NCBI RefSeq assembly: GCF_003403035.1 | Contig: NZ_QURN01000010.1 | Location: forward strand, 119,171-183,170 | Origin: Mesorhizobium denitrificans | GTDB lineage: Bacteria > Pseudomonadota > Alphaproteobacteria > Rhizobiales > Rhizobiaceae | Reading direction: 5' to 3' | Length of the DNA stretch: 64,000 bases | Shown: piece after piece, positions 44,110-53,027 of the stretch | Position numbering within the stretch: the stretch's first letter is position 1 | How the letters are laid out: the number at the start of each line of letters is the position of its first letter | The notes under the pieces: model-generated | What the model was told of the DNA's origin: nothing | What the model saw: the letters and a program-made list of their open reading frames with translations, nothing else | Databases searched by the model: none | Made by a program: the position numbers and the translations under genes

Positions 44110-45132
44110 TCACCGGCGGCTTCGAAGCTGGTCGATGAAGACGGCCAGGATGACTACGAAACCGATGATGATCTGCTGGATGAAGGCCGACACGCCGGCC
44201 ATGTTCAGACCATTGCGCAGCACACCGATGATGAAGGCGCCGATCATGGTGCCCGAAACGCCGCCGACGCCACCCATGAGCGAGGCGCCGCCAATTACCG
44301 CCGAAGCAATCGCGTCAAGCTCGTACATCACGCCTTCGTTGGGCTGGGCGGTAACGAGGCGCGACATCAAGACATTGCCTGCAAGACCAGCCAGCGCCCC
44401 GGACATCACATAAGCGGCGATCTTGGTGCGCTCGACATTGACGCCGGACAGCCGCGCCGCCTCCTCGTTGGAGCCAACGGCGTAGATGTGACGGCCGAGC
44501 CTGCGCCGGCGCAGAAGGTACGCAGCCCCGACCGCTACGATAAGGAGCAGGATCGCGGGATAGGGAATTCCGGGGAATACCACCTTGGAAAGGCCGTTGG
44601 GCATCTTCTCGACCATGCGGAAGAGCGCGCCGTTTCCGAGCCATCCGAAAGCTTCGCCCAATTGCGAAATGGGCGCCGCACCGGTCAACTGCAGCGCGGT
44701 GCCGCGGGCGATCATCATCATGCCGAGCGTAGCCACGAAGGGCGTAATACGCATCCTCGTGATAACCAGTCCGTTGATCAGGCCGCAAACAGCGCCAACG
44801 CCGACGGCCACGGTCATCGCGACCGGCACCGGGACGCCGGCCTTGACGAGCAGTCCCGCTACCGTGCCTGAAAGCGCCAACACCGAGCCGACGCTGAGAT
44901 CGATGCCGCCAGTGATGATGACCATCGTCATTCCGATGCCGAGCAGGCCGATGACGGAGGTCTGGAGAAGGAGCGTCAGTCCATTGTTGACCGAGAGAAA
45001 GGCGGAGTTGCCGAAGGCGAAGGCGCCGACAAGCAATGCCAAAGTCGCGAGCGCCGACAGCTTGTGAAAGGCTTCCCCATTGATCGAGCCAGGACCCTTG
45101 ATGGACAAAAAGGTGCTGTCGGCTGCCGCCAT
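44110..45132 (-). CDS. Ribose-type sugar ABC transporter permease
   Basis: A 340-residue RbsC-like permease with eight to ten hydrophobic segments. Family motifs are ITGGIDLSVGSVLALSG (about residues 72-88), GLINGLVITR and ASLMGGVGGVSGTMIG near the C-terminus. It is the first gene of the minus-strand operon and starts 137 bp from the divergent GntR regulator. Confidence 0.92.
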   Translation of the reverse strand: MAAADSTFLSIKGPGSINGEAFHKLSALATLALLVGAFAFGNSAFLSVNNGLTLLLQTSVIGLLGIGMTMVIITGGIDLSVGSVLALSGTVAGLLVKAGVPVPVAMTVAVGVGAVCGLINGLVITRMRITPFVATLGMMMIARGTALQLTGAAPISQLGEAFGWLGNGALFRMVEKMPNGLSKVVFPGIPYPAILLLIVAVGAAYLLRRRRLGRHIYAVGSNEEAARLSGVNVERTKIAAYVMSGALAGLAGNVLMSRLVTAQPNEGVMYELDAIASAVIGGASLMGGVGGVSGTMIGAFIIGVLRNGLNMAGVSAFIQQIIIGFVVILAVFIDQLRSRR

Positions 45133-45212
45133 AACCGCTCCTCCCGATACGGTCTAATATTATTAAATGCAGAAATGCGCGGGATGTTCTCACCTGTCAA
45201 TTGTTTTTAATG

Positions 45213-45224
45213 ATTGTCGACAAT
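45213..45224. promoter_or_regulatory. Likely GntR operator in the divergent promoter region
   Basis: ATTGTCGACAAT is a perfect 12-bp palindrome containing the TTGTCNACAA-like core seen for FadR-subfamily GntR regulators. It lies 46 bp before the regulator gene and 81 bp before the permease gene, so it could repress both directions. Binding is inferred from symmetry and position. Confidence 0.5.
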
Positions 45225-45269
45225 TCGACCGGCGTGCTATTGCTTGCGTCGTAACAGGAGCAAGCAGAA

Positions 45270-46172
45270 TTGGCCCGCACGGACGACCGCTTTCGCGACG
45301 CGTTCAATCGAATGCTGGATTATTGCGCGACGCTTGAGCCCGGAGAGCGCCTACCGGCCGAACACCCGTTGGCCGCTCATCTCGATGTCAGCCGCACCAT
45401 TGTGCGCACGGCTCTAGAGCGCCTTGCGGACCGAAAGATTATCGCCTGGCAGGGTCGCGACAAAACGTTGCTGCGGCGTCCGTCCGATAAAGACCGCGTT
45501 GCGGTTGAATCAGCACCGGTGTCCGCTGAGGAACTTGAGCGTCAGTTCCTCGATTGGATCCTGCGTTTCGACATCGCACCCGGCACGCAGCTAAACGTCA
45601 CTGAGTTGGCGCGAAACTTTGGAGTCCCCGCTTACAGCCTGCAGGAATTCCTGGCGTCGCTCAGTCGGTTTGGCCTCGTGCGCAGGCGTCCGAAAGGCGG
45701 CTGGGAGCTGGTCGGCTTTACCCGCGACTTCGCAATCGAACTGTCTGATTTTCGGATTATGCTTGAACTGAATGCGGTGTCGCATCTGGTCACGATGCCG
45801 GCGGAAAATGCGATCTGGTCCGAACTCTCGGCTCTCGAAGCCGAACATCGCAACCTTGCCAGACAAATCGACACGCGCTTCCACGATTTTTCGCTGCTGG
45901 ACGAGCGTTTCCATACCGCGATCGGCAGCGTGGTTTCCAACCGTTTCGTGGCCGAATTCCAAAAGGTGATCGCGTTGATCTTTCACTACCATTATCAGTG
46001 GGACAAAAAGGACGAGCGCGAACGCAATGAAGCGGCGGTCGCCGAACACCTCAGGCTCATCGATGCGCTGACACGACGCGACGAAGCCGGCGCGCTGGCC
46101 GCCGCGCGCGATCACCTGGCTACGTCGAAGCAAACGCTATTGTCGTCATTGCGGATTCACGCGCTCGCATGA
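45270..46172 (+). CDS. GntR-family regulator with two winged-helix segments and an FCD-type domain
   Basis: A 300-residue regulator. Residues 1-70 look like a GntR winged helix (LPAEHPLAAHLDVSRTIVRT, then LADRKII), and residues about 85-150 look like a second one (LNVTELARNFGVPAYSLQEF, then LVRRRPKGGWEL). A helical FCD-like effector domain follows (about 155-295, with FRIMLELNAV and ERFHTAI). Typical members have one winged helix and about 230 residues. It starts at TTG 45270 behind AGGAG. It probably controls the divergent ribose-type transporter operon and perhaps the UxaB-like gene that faces it. Confidence 0.82.
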   Translation: MARTDDRFRDAFNRMLDYCATLEPGERLPAEHPLAAHLDVSRTIVRTALERLADRKIIAWQGRDKTLLRRPSDKDRVAVESAPVSAEELERQFLDWILRFDIAPGTQLNVTELARNFGVPAYSLQEFLASLSRFGLVRRRPKGGWELVGFTRDFAIELSDFRIMLELNAVSHLVTMPAENAIWSELSALEAEHRNLARQIDTRFHDFSLLDERFHTAIGSVVSNRFVAEFQKVIALIFHYHYQWDKKDERERNEAAVAEHLRLIDALTRRDEAGALAAARDHLATSKQTLLSSLRIHALA

Positions 46173-46232
46173 GCAGAGCCGGATAACAGGGCGCCGTCAC
46201 CGCGACTTCGGTGCGGCCCGCGTGATTGCGCT

Positions 46233-47348
46233 TCATGTCGCTGCCATCTCCGTCTGCGTTACGACGTCACGCAGGTGGCGTTGCATTGCGCCGACGCCAA
46301 GTTGCTCGCTCCAATCGAGGAAAGCCGCGATTCTGCGCTGAACCTTTTCCGCATGGTTCTGCGCAATGTCAGACAACCGATGAGCCAGAAAGGGATTCGC
46401 GAAACGATCGAGCGTAGTCTCGACATAGTGACGCGCCTCGTCGCCTTGTCCCGCTGCAGCAAAAACGGGAAGCACTTCCCGAGCATAAAGATCTTCCAGA
46501 TCGGCGCGGGTCGCGGGATCGGCCATCTCGTCGCGGACTAGCGCGTCATCCAGCCCATGTCGCCTCAGCCAGTTCGCAACCATGTAGCTATGGCCGAGGT
46601 TGAGAATATGGAGCTTCAGTCGCTCGATGCGGCCAAGGTCGGCAACGATTTCGACCGCTGGGTGCCGGCAGGGCAAGATCAGTCCTTCCTTCTCCTCGAT
46701 TGCCCACAACGCATAGGGCTCGGCAACCGCGCCGGCCGGTTCGAGAGGCTGAGAAACAATTCGGTCGACAAGTGAATTGGCGAAGACGACGTGGCTGCCG
46801 ATCCATTCCGCAAACTCGCCATCTCCTGCGAGCTCAAGAACCCTTGAGCGCAGACGATCGCCATTGCGGGCCACAAGTTCGGTGGGCATGACAACGATGC
46901 AACGGCCACCGGCCCGGAACCGAGCCAGAAGGAGTTGCCGCAGCTTGGCTGGATAGGACATTCCCTGCCTGAAATCCAAAGCGTCGTCTTCGGGACGCGC
47001 CGCCCAGCCGGAGTCACCGGTGTTCGACACGATAATCTCGGCCTCTTCTGCCGCTATGCGTGCGACCTCGGGCCAGTCCGTCTCCGTCGCCAGTGCGCGA
47101 ACCACCGAGTTCACGCGGACCTCGCGCGCTGATGCGCGACCGTCTTCAAGGCCTTCGATGCGCACCGGAAAGCCACCGGGCGCTGCCAGCGCCTCCAGGC
47201 GGCTGCGCCGAGCAGGGTCGCCGCTCGATTGCACAAGCGTGATCGTGCCCAAAGCCTCGCCGCGTGCAAGCGCTTCAGAAACAAAAAGGTCGACATGCGC
47301 CTGCAGGAATCGGCTTGTTCCAAACTGAAGGATCGGTGTCGTCGTCAT
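46233..47348 (-). CDS. Tagaturonate reductase/mannitol dehydrogenase family protein (UxaB-like)
   Basis: A 371-residue NAD-dependent long-chain polyol/hexonate dehydrogenase. Seen: N-terminal ILQFGTSRFLQAHVDLF, the NTGDSGW stretch, LPCRHPAVEIV and the helix KLHILNLGHSYMV with the conserved histidine and lysine of the family. Tagaturonate reductase makes D-altronate, the substrate of UxaA, which is encoded at 39765. It has its own 112-bp upstream gap with TTGACA on the minus strand (47396-47391) and is convergent with the GntR gene. Confidence 0.85.
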   Translation of the reverse strand: MTTTPILQFGTSRFLQAHVDLFVSEALARGEALGTITLVQSSGDPARRSRLEALAAPGGFPVRIEGLEDGRASAREVRVNSVVRALATETDWPEVARIAAEEAEIIVSNTGDSGWAARPEDDALDFRQGMSYPAKLRQLLLARFRAGGRCIVVMPTELVARNGDRLRSRVLELAGDGEFAEWIGSHVVFANSLVDRIVSQPLEPAGAVAEPYALWAIEEKEGLILPCRHPAVEIVADLGRIERLKLHILNLGHSYMVANWLRRHGLDDALVRDEMADPATRADLEDLYAREVLPVFAAAGQGDEARHYVETTLDRFANPFLAHRLSDIAQNHAEKVQRRIAAFLDWSEQLGVGAMQRHLRDVVTQTEMAAT

Positions 47349-47460
47349 GATCTCCTCCTTGGCGCATGGTTCTTAATGATAACATACAATCTGTCAAGCG
47401 ATCGAACCCGGAGGACGATTGATCGACGCAATGGTGGAGGGACTGCTCATGGCCCGACGA

Positions 47461-48492
47461 TCAATCGGCCAGATGAAAACCAGCATGGGGTCTCATGAAA
47501 TTTCCGTCCGACCCGAAGCGGTGCAGCCGCTTGACGTCGGGCGTCAGGTAGACGCTATCACCGTTGCGGACGACAACGTCGCCACCGGCACGCACGTTGA
47601 TAGTGCCGTGCTCCTCGGTCTGGACGTGGATAAAGGTGTCGGAGCCGAGATGTTCGGCGACGCCGACCTTGCCCCTCCAGTCGCCGGCCGTGGTCGAGAT
47701 GGCGATATGCTCGGGGCGGATGCCAACAGTCTTGGCACCCTGCTTGGCCGCTGCGGCACCCTCGATGAAATTCATCTTCGGCGAGCCGATGAATCCGGCG
47801 ACGAACAGGTTCTTCGGCGTCTGGTAGAGTTCCATCGGCGAGCCAACCTGTTCGATGTTGCCGGCGTTCAGCACGACTATCTTGTCAGCCATGGTCATGG
47901 CTTCCACCTGGTCATGGGTGACGTAGATCATGGTGGTCTTGAGTTGCTGGTGCAGTTCGGAAATCTCTAGCCGCATGGTGCCGCGCAACGCCGCGTCGAG
48001 GTTGGACAGAGGTTCGTCGAACAGGAAGGCGGTGGGTTGGCGCACGATGGCGCGACCGATGGCGACGCGCTGGCGCTGACCACCCGACAGCTGGCCGGGC
48101 CGCCGCTCAAGGTAGTTGGTCAGGTTAAGCACGCGCGCCGCGTCCTTGACCTTCTTGTCGATGACGTCGGCGCTCTCGCCAGCCATCCTCAGCGGAAAGG
48201 CGATATTCTTCGCGACCGTCATGTGCGGATAGAGCGCGTAGGACTGGAACACCATTGCGAGCTTGCGTTTGGCGGGCGCCTCGTCCGTGACGTCGCGGCC
48301 GTCGATCATGATCGAGCCCGATGTCGTGTCCTCCAGCCCCGCGATCAGCCTGAGCAGCGTTGACTTGCCGCAGCCGGACGGACCGACGAAGACGACGAAC
48401 TCGCCGTCGGCAATGTCGAGGTCTACTTGGGGAATGACCGTCACCGGGCCGAACGACTTCTTCACTTTGCTGAGAACGATGTTACCCATCAT
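47461..48492 (-). CDS. Sugar ABC transporter ATPase, UgpC type
   Basis: A 343-residue ATPase with Walker [10 protein letters not shown] (about residues 38-46), signature LSGGQRQR, Walker [13 protein letters not shown] and a C-terminal TOBE region with VGIRPEHI. It follows the formylglycine-generating enzyme gene by 237 bp on the same strand; that gap (48493-48729) shows no gene. It probably powers the two permeases at 51251-53027, whose cluster otherwise lacks an ATPase. Confidence 0.92.
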   Translation of the reverse strand: MMGNIVLSKVKKSFGPVTVIPQVDLDIADGEFVVFVGPSGCGKSTLLRLIAGLEDTTSGSIMIDGRDVTDEAPAKRKLAMVFQSYALYPHMTVAKNIAFPLRMAGESADVIDKKVKDAARVLNLTNYLERRPGQLSGGQRQRVAIGRAIVRQPTAFLFDEPLSNLDAALRGTMRLEISELHQQLKTTMIYVTHDQVEAMTMADKIVVLNAGNIEQVGSPMELYQTPKNLFVAGFIGSPKMNFIEGAAAAKQGAKTVGIRPEHIAISTTAGDWRGKVGVAEHLGSDTFIHVQTEEHGTINVRAGGDVVVRNGDSVYLTPDVKRLHRFGSDGNFMRPHAGFHLAD

Positions 48493-48729
48493 GCTTCCCT
48501 CTCGTCAGGTGGGCCGCCGCCGCTCATCGGGCAGCCGGTGCCCGCATCAAATCCGCTTTTCGGTATTGTGCTTAGGATCGGCTTCTTCATTCGCCGTCCC
48601 ACGCAGCGTCGCGGGGCCCGGTCCTCGCATATAGTGTCTCTCGGGACGGTATCGCTCACTCTTCACGACACCCAACCAATGCCAGACGCCTTCCCTCAGA
48701 AGTGCGATTTGCAATTGCAGCCCCATGGG

Positions 48730-49698
48730 TCAATTTTCTTTCTGGGTGGCAGGTGTAGATCGCGCGACGGTTCGAAAGCCCAGATTGCCGCTGGCGGAAT
48801 CAGGAGTGTTGGAGCTGCGGGCCGCTACGCGGTATCGATTGCAATAGGAGGCGTGGCAAAGATACGAGCCACCGCGCATAACGCGGGCGACCCCTGCGTT
48901 CGGTCCGCAAGGATTGTTGCGGCGTGCGCGTGAATAATAGCCTGCGTCGAACCAGTCGGCACACCATTCCCATACATTGCCGACCATTTGGTAGAGCCCA
49001 TAGTCATTGGGCGCGTAGGATTTGGCAGGGGCCGTTGCGAGGTAACCGTCCTCAGCCGTGTTCTGCTCCGGAAAGCAGCCTTGCCAAATATTGGTCTGGT
49101 GGACACCGCCCGGAACCAACTCATCACCCCAGGGATAGCGCTGCGAAGCCAAGCCGCCACGTGCGGCATATTCCCATTCCGCTTCAGTCGGGAGATCACG
49201 CCCGGCCCATATGCAGTAAGCCAGTGCGTCGTTGTGGCTGACCTGAACGACCGGATGATCAGGCATATCGGCAGCATCGGAGTGCGGACCGCAAGGATGG
49301 CGCCAGTCGGCTCCCCGAATAGCCAGCCACCATGCGGCGCCATAGAACCCGAGGATGTCGGCGCGATCCGCGGCAGCCGCATGTACGAAAACTGCGGAAA
49401 TGCCGTACCGTTCGGCATCGGTACGATAACCGGTCGCCTCGACGAAAGCGGCGAATTGCGTCACAGTCACGCAAGTCGCGTCGATGCGAAACGGATCGAT
49501 CACCACCTCATGGACCGGACCTTCGCCATCTGCGGCATAACCTTCGCCGAAGGAATCTCCCATCAGAAACAGGCCGCCGGCAAGGGCGACGTCGTCGTGA
49601 CGCAGTTGGCCTGCAGAAGTGCCACCCCCCAACTTGGATCTGATTACAGGTCCCGCCCGAGAGGGTGCGCAGCAATCCGTCTTCACCTTGGATGGCAA
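48730..49698 (-). CDS. Formylglycine-generating enzyme (sulfatase-activating)
   Basis: A 322-residue enzyme that oxidises the active-site cysteine of sulfatases to formylglycine. The copper-binding catalytic cysteines are both present, Cys281 and Cys286 in RGGSYLCHASYC, followed by NRYR, SSNTPDSASGNLGFR, as in true FGE rather than EgtB-type relatives. The N-terminus carries CCAPSR (residues 9-14), which resembles the sulfatase target motif. I start at TTG 49698 behind GGGGAG, two bases after the sulfatase stop; an upstream TTG at 49722 is also open. No signal peptide, so it acts in the cytoplasm. Confidence 0.92.
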   Translation of the reverse strand: MPSKVKTDCCAPSRAGPVIRSKLGGGTSAGQLRHDDVALAGGLFLMGDSFGEGYAADGEGPVHEVVIDPFRIDATCVTVTQFAAFVEATGYRTDAERYGISAVFVHAAAADRADILGFYGAAWWLAIRGADWRHPCGPHSDAADMPDHPVVQVSHNDALAYCIWAGRDLPTEAEWEYAARGGLASQRYPWGDELVPGGVHQTNIWQGCFPEQNTAEDGYLATAPAKSYAPNDYGLYQMVGNVWEWCADWFDAGYYSRARRNNPCGPNAGVARVMRGGSYLCHASYCNRYRVAARSSNTPDSASGNLGFRTVARSTPATQKEN

Positions 49699-49699
49699 G

Positions 49700-51241
49700 T
49701 CAGGACTCCCCGGCGATTGCAAACCGTGCTGCGGGTTGCGGCCCGAACGTACCCATCGCGGTCAGGATGTAGGGATCGAAGATGTCGTCCTGATGGGCAA
49801 TCGCAAAATCCCAGATCTGCCGGTAAAGATCCCGCACAATGTCGCGAAACTCTGACGGAACATGATCGAGCGGCCCTGCCCCGACCTTGCGGATGGGAGC
49901 CGATGCGATCAGGTTGCGCGTTTCGCCCGGATCGTCGGCAAGATTGTAGAGTTCATCGTAATCGAATGCGTTGTAGACGAGTTTCCACGCGCCACTTACG
50001 ACAATGCGCTGAATCCCGTAGACCTCATTACCATTTGACTGAAAAAAGACAGGTTGGGGTTCGGGGCAGCGAGCTAGGCCGGCCAGCCAGGGGCCAAAGG
50101 ATCGACCGGTCATTCGCTCTGCCTTCACGCTGCCGGCGAGATCGCACAGAGTCGGCCCCAGATCGGCAAGGGTGATCGGACAATCGCAGTTGGTCCCTGC
50201 AAGCGTTGCATCCAGGGACCGGCCGCCAATCACCAGGGGTATCGCATAAGCCGATTGAAAACACGGCAGACCCTTGCCCCACAAGCCGTGCTCGCCCGCA
50301 TAATCCCCGTGGTCCGAAAGAAAGACGACGATAGTATCTTCCGTCTGGCCGGTGTCATCCAATGCGGCAAGGAGCTTTCCGAACAGTTCGTCTTCATAGC
50401 TGCAGAAGGCCATATAGTGGAGCAGCGCATCGCGTTGCTCTTCCCGCGAGAGCTGATCGAAACGGGCACGTGTACGCCGGTAAAGCGCTGGCTTGTCTGC
50501 CATCGGATCATCGAAATTGGCAGGCAGGAAAATTTTCTCGCGATCGTAGAGGTCAAGAAAGCGACGCGGCGGCATATAGGGGTCGTGAGGCCCAAGTGTT
50601 CCGACGTAGAGGCACCACGGCTGCTCCGAGAGCCGGGAGCGAATGAAATCGACCCCACGCTCAACCACGTCGCGATCACCGAACGGGTCCTCGTCGATTC
50701 CGTAGTGGAGATATCGCGGCCAACCGGGGCGCTGGATTTCGCCTCGGACCCGCACCGTGGCCTCGCTGTCGGGGCGTTCTGCCAGTCTCGTCAACTCGCG
50801 CCGGCGCGCTTCAGCGCGTTGGGCGTCGAGATCGAGGCCTGCACCCGGAACAGATGGAGTGGTCAACTCGCTCCATCCGAAGGCCGAAGGGCCTGTCGAA
50901 TTGCTGACGTGCCACTTACCGGCGAAACCCATGTCGTAGCCAGCTTCCGCAAGCGCTCTCGACCAGAACGGTATTCCGGGACGCGGACCGCGTGACAGAG
51001 CGTTGGCGACGTTAACGTTGTTCCAGACGCCGTGCTCGGACGGCAAGGTTCCCGTGAAAAAACTGGCGCGTGATGGACAGCAATGCGGTGAAGGCGCAAA
51101 GGCCTTTGAAAAAGTGACTGCCCTGTCGCGAAACCGATCCAGATGCGGCGTCCGCGCCCGGCACCCCGAGCCGTCTGCAATCGTGCTGGCATTCTGCTGA
51201 TCCGTCATGAAGATCAGGATATTTGGCCTGCGCGGCTGCAT
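49700..51241 (-). CDS. Cysteine-type sulfatase, cytoplasmic
   Basis: A 513-residue arylsulfatase-superfamily hydrolase. The formylglycine site is C54-C-P-S-R58 within CCPSRASFFTG, matching C-x-P-S-R. Metal ligands are visible in the N-terminal MTDQQN and later SDHGDYAGEHGLWGKG. There is no signal peptide, so sulfate is removed after import. It lies between the permease gene and the FGE gene that matures it. The substrate is probably a sulfated sugar taken up by the adjoining transporter; choline-sulfate-type substrates are less likely given the GH4 enzyme. Confidence 0.92.
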   Translation of the reverse strand: MQPRRPNILIFMTDQQNASTIADGSGCRARTPHLDRFRDRAVTFSKAFAPSPHCCPSRASFFTGTLPSEHGVWNNVNVANALSRGPRPGIPFWSRALAEAGYDMGFAGKWHVSNSTGPSAFGWSELTTPSVPGAGLDLDAQRAEARRRELTRLAERPDSEATVRVRGEIQRPGWPRYLHYGIDEDPFGDRDVVERGVDFIRSRLSEQPWCLYVGTLGPHDPYMPPRRFLDLYDREKIFLPANFDDPMADKPALYRRTRARFDQLSREEQRDALLHYMAFCSYEDELFGKLLAALDDTGQTEDTIVVFLSDHGDYAGEHGLWGKGLPCFQSAYAIPLVIGGRSLDATLAGTNCDCPITLADLGPTLCDLAGSVKAERMTGRSFGPWLAGLARCPEPQPVFFQSNGNEVYGIQRIVVSGAWKLVYNAFDYDELYNLADDPGETRNLIASAPIRKVGAGPLDHVPSEFRDIVRDLYRQIWDFAIAHQDDIFDPYILTAMGTFGPQPAARFAIAGES

Positions 51242-51250
51242 CACGCTCTC

Positions 51251-52087
51251 CTATTTCATGCCGGTAGTGGCGATGCCCTCGATGAACCGCTTCTGGAGGA
51301 CCAGGAACAAAACAATCATAGGCAATTCAGCCATCAGGGAGCCAGCCATCAGCATCGGATAATCGGTTACATATTCGCCGCTCAGCGTCGAAATGCCCGC
51401 CGACAGATTAAGGTTGGACGAGGTGGAGATGATTACCAGTGGCCAGAGCAATTCGTTCCACGTCCACAGGGCGGTAAAGATAGCAAGGGCAATGAGACCG
51501 GGTTTCGCCAATGGCAGCATGATCAGGTAGAAGACCTGGAACCGGTTCGCTCCGTCCAGCCGCGCTGCCTCAGCAAGCGATTCAGGAAGCGTCAGGAAGA
51601 ACTGCCGCATCAGGAAAGTGCCGAATGCGCTGAACAGGCCGGGCGCGATCATGGCGGTCACGGTGTCGAGCAGGCCGACCGATTTCATGATTTCGGTCTG
51701 CGGTATCAGATAAATTTCGCGCGGCACCATCATGATCGCCAGCAGCATCACGAAAAGCGTGCCGCGAAACGGGAAACGCAGCCGCGCAAAAGCGTAACCT
51801 GCCATTGAGCAGAAGATGAGTTGCGCCACCGTGCGCGTCACTACCGACAGCACCGAATTGTTAAACATATCGACGAAGGGAATGCGCTGCAGCACCTGCC
51901 TGTAGGCGTCGAAGCCGAACGTGGCGGGCAAGAGCTGCGGCGGCACCTGCAATGCCTCCGTTTGCGTCTTGAACGTCGTCATCACCTGCCAGAAAAAGGG
52001 AAAGACCATGGCCAGTGCGCTGATGATGAGCACCGCATGAACGGCAAGGTGTGCCCGAACGCTCTCTGAGGACCGCACCCTAGCCAT
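51251..52087 (-). CDS. Sugar ABC transporter permease, MalG type
   Basis: A 278-residue CUT1 permease with six hydrophobic segments and the EAA loop LAEAARLDGANRF followed by IMLPLAKPG (about residues 185-210). It overlaps the MalF-type gene by 8 bp. With that permease, the family 1 binding protein and the ATPase at 47461 it forms one importer. Confidence 0.93.
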   Translation of the reverse strand: MARVRSSESVRAHLAVHAVLIISALAMVFPFFWQVMTTFKTQTEALQVPPQLLPATFGFDAYRQVLQRIPFVDMFNNSVLSVVTRTVAQLIFCSMAGYAFARLRFPFRGTLFVMLLAIMMVPREIYLIPQTEIMKSVGLLDTVTAMIAPGLFSAFGTFLMRQFFLTLPESLAEAARLDGANRFQVFYLIMLPLAKPGLIALAIFTALWTWNELLWPLVIISTSSNLNLSAGISTLSGEYVTDYPMLMAGSLMAELPMIVLFLVLQKRFIEGIATTGMK

Positions 52088-53027
52088 AGTGCACCCACTT
52101 CTTCTGAAGGTAGAATTGAAGGCCCGTCACCATCATGATCATCGCGAGAAGGCTGATGACAATTGCGGCGGCATATCCGCGGTCATGTTCGACGAAACCG
52201 ACCTCGAAGAAATAGGTAACGATGGTCTGCGCCTGGTCGAACACCGGATTCTTCGGTCCCACCATGATATAGATCAGGTCGAAGACCTGCAGCGATTTGA
52301 TGACGTTCAGAACCGCCACCAGGAAGATGGTCGGAGAAATCATCGGCAGGGTGATGCGGAAGAAGCGTTGCAGCGGCCCCGCACCATCCATCTCGGCCGC
52401 CTCATGCAGATCCGGCGGCACCGTCTGCAAGCCCGAAAGGATGAGTATGATGCTCTGGCCGAGACCGGACCAGATGCCGACTGCGGCTACCGCGACGATG
52501 ACGATCACCGGCTGCGTAAGCCATGAAACCGGTGGAAAGCCCGCCAGCGCCAGGCCCTGATTTATCGGTCCGTAATCGACATTGTAGAGAAGTTGCCAGA
52601 CCATACCAACGGCTGTCGGCATGGTGACAACCGGAAGAAAGAACAGCACACGGTAGAAGCTCAGGAATCGCAGTCCAGGCGTGTTCAGCAGCGAGGCGAA
52701 AAAAATCGCCAGCGGAACCTCAAGCAATCCGACGAGAGCGTAGATCATTGAATTGACCATCGCCTGCCACATCTTCGGATCGTCCATCAGATGGCGGTAG
52801 TGCTTAAGGCCGACGAAGGTTTCTCCTTTGAAGACGCCGGTCTGCATGAAGGACAGTTCGAAGCTGCGCAAAATCGGATAGAAAAAAAGGACGGCTGCGC
52901 CCAGGAAAAGCGGGAGAATGAAAAGATAGCCCGTCAATGCTTCGCGCTGTCGTTCAGACAGCGCGAAGCACGAAGACTTGGCTCCATTTGCCACCGATCT
53001 CAACCTGGGCGCGACCGTATCCGTCAC
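52080..53027 (-). CDS. Sugar ABC transporter permease, MalF type
   Basis: A 315-residue CUT1 permease with six hydrophobic segments and the EAA loop LHEAAEMDGAGPLQRFF followed by ITLPMISP (about residues 210-240). The start overlaps the binding-protein stop by 4 bp (ATGA) and the end overlaps the MalG-type gene, so all three are co-translated. Confidence 0.93.
   Translation of the reverse strand: MTDTVAPRLRSVANGAKSSCFALSERQREALTGYLFILPLFLGAAVLFFYPILRSFELSFMQTGVFKGETFVGLKHYRHLMDDPKMWQAMVNSMIYALVGLLEVPLAIFFASLLNTPGLRFLSFYRVLFFLPVVTMPTAVGMVWQLLYNVDYGPINQGLALAGFPPVSWLTQPVIVIVAVAAVGIWSGLGQSIILILSGLQTVPPDLHEAAEMDGAGPLQRFFRITLPMISPTIFLVAVLNVIKSLQVFDLIYIMVGPKNPVFDQAQTIVTYFFEVGFVEHDRGYAAAIVISLLAMIMMVTGLQFYLQKKWVHYG

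Noticed and set aside
46233..48492. UxaB-like gene as the last gene of the sulfatase operon
   Set aside because: A 112-bp gap with its own TTGACA-type box separates it, and its function matches the UxaA gene on the other side rather than the glycoside operon. Read-through cannot be excluded.
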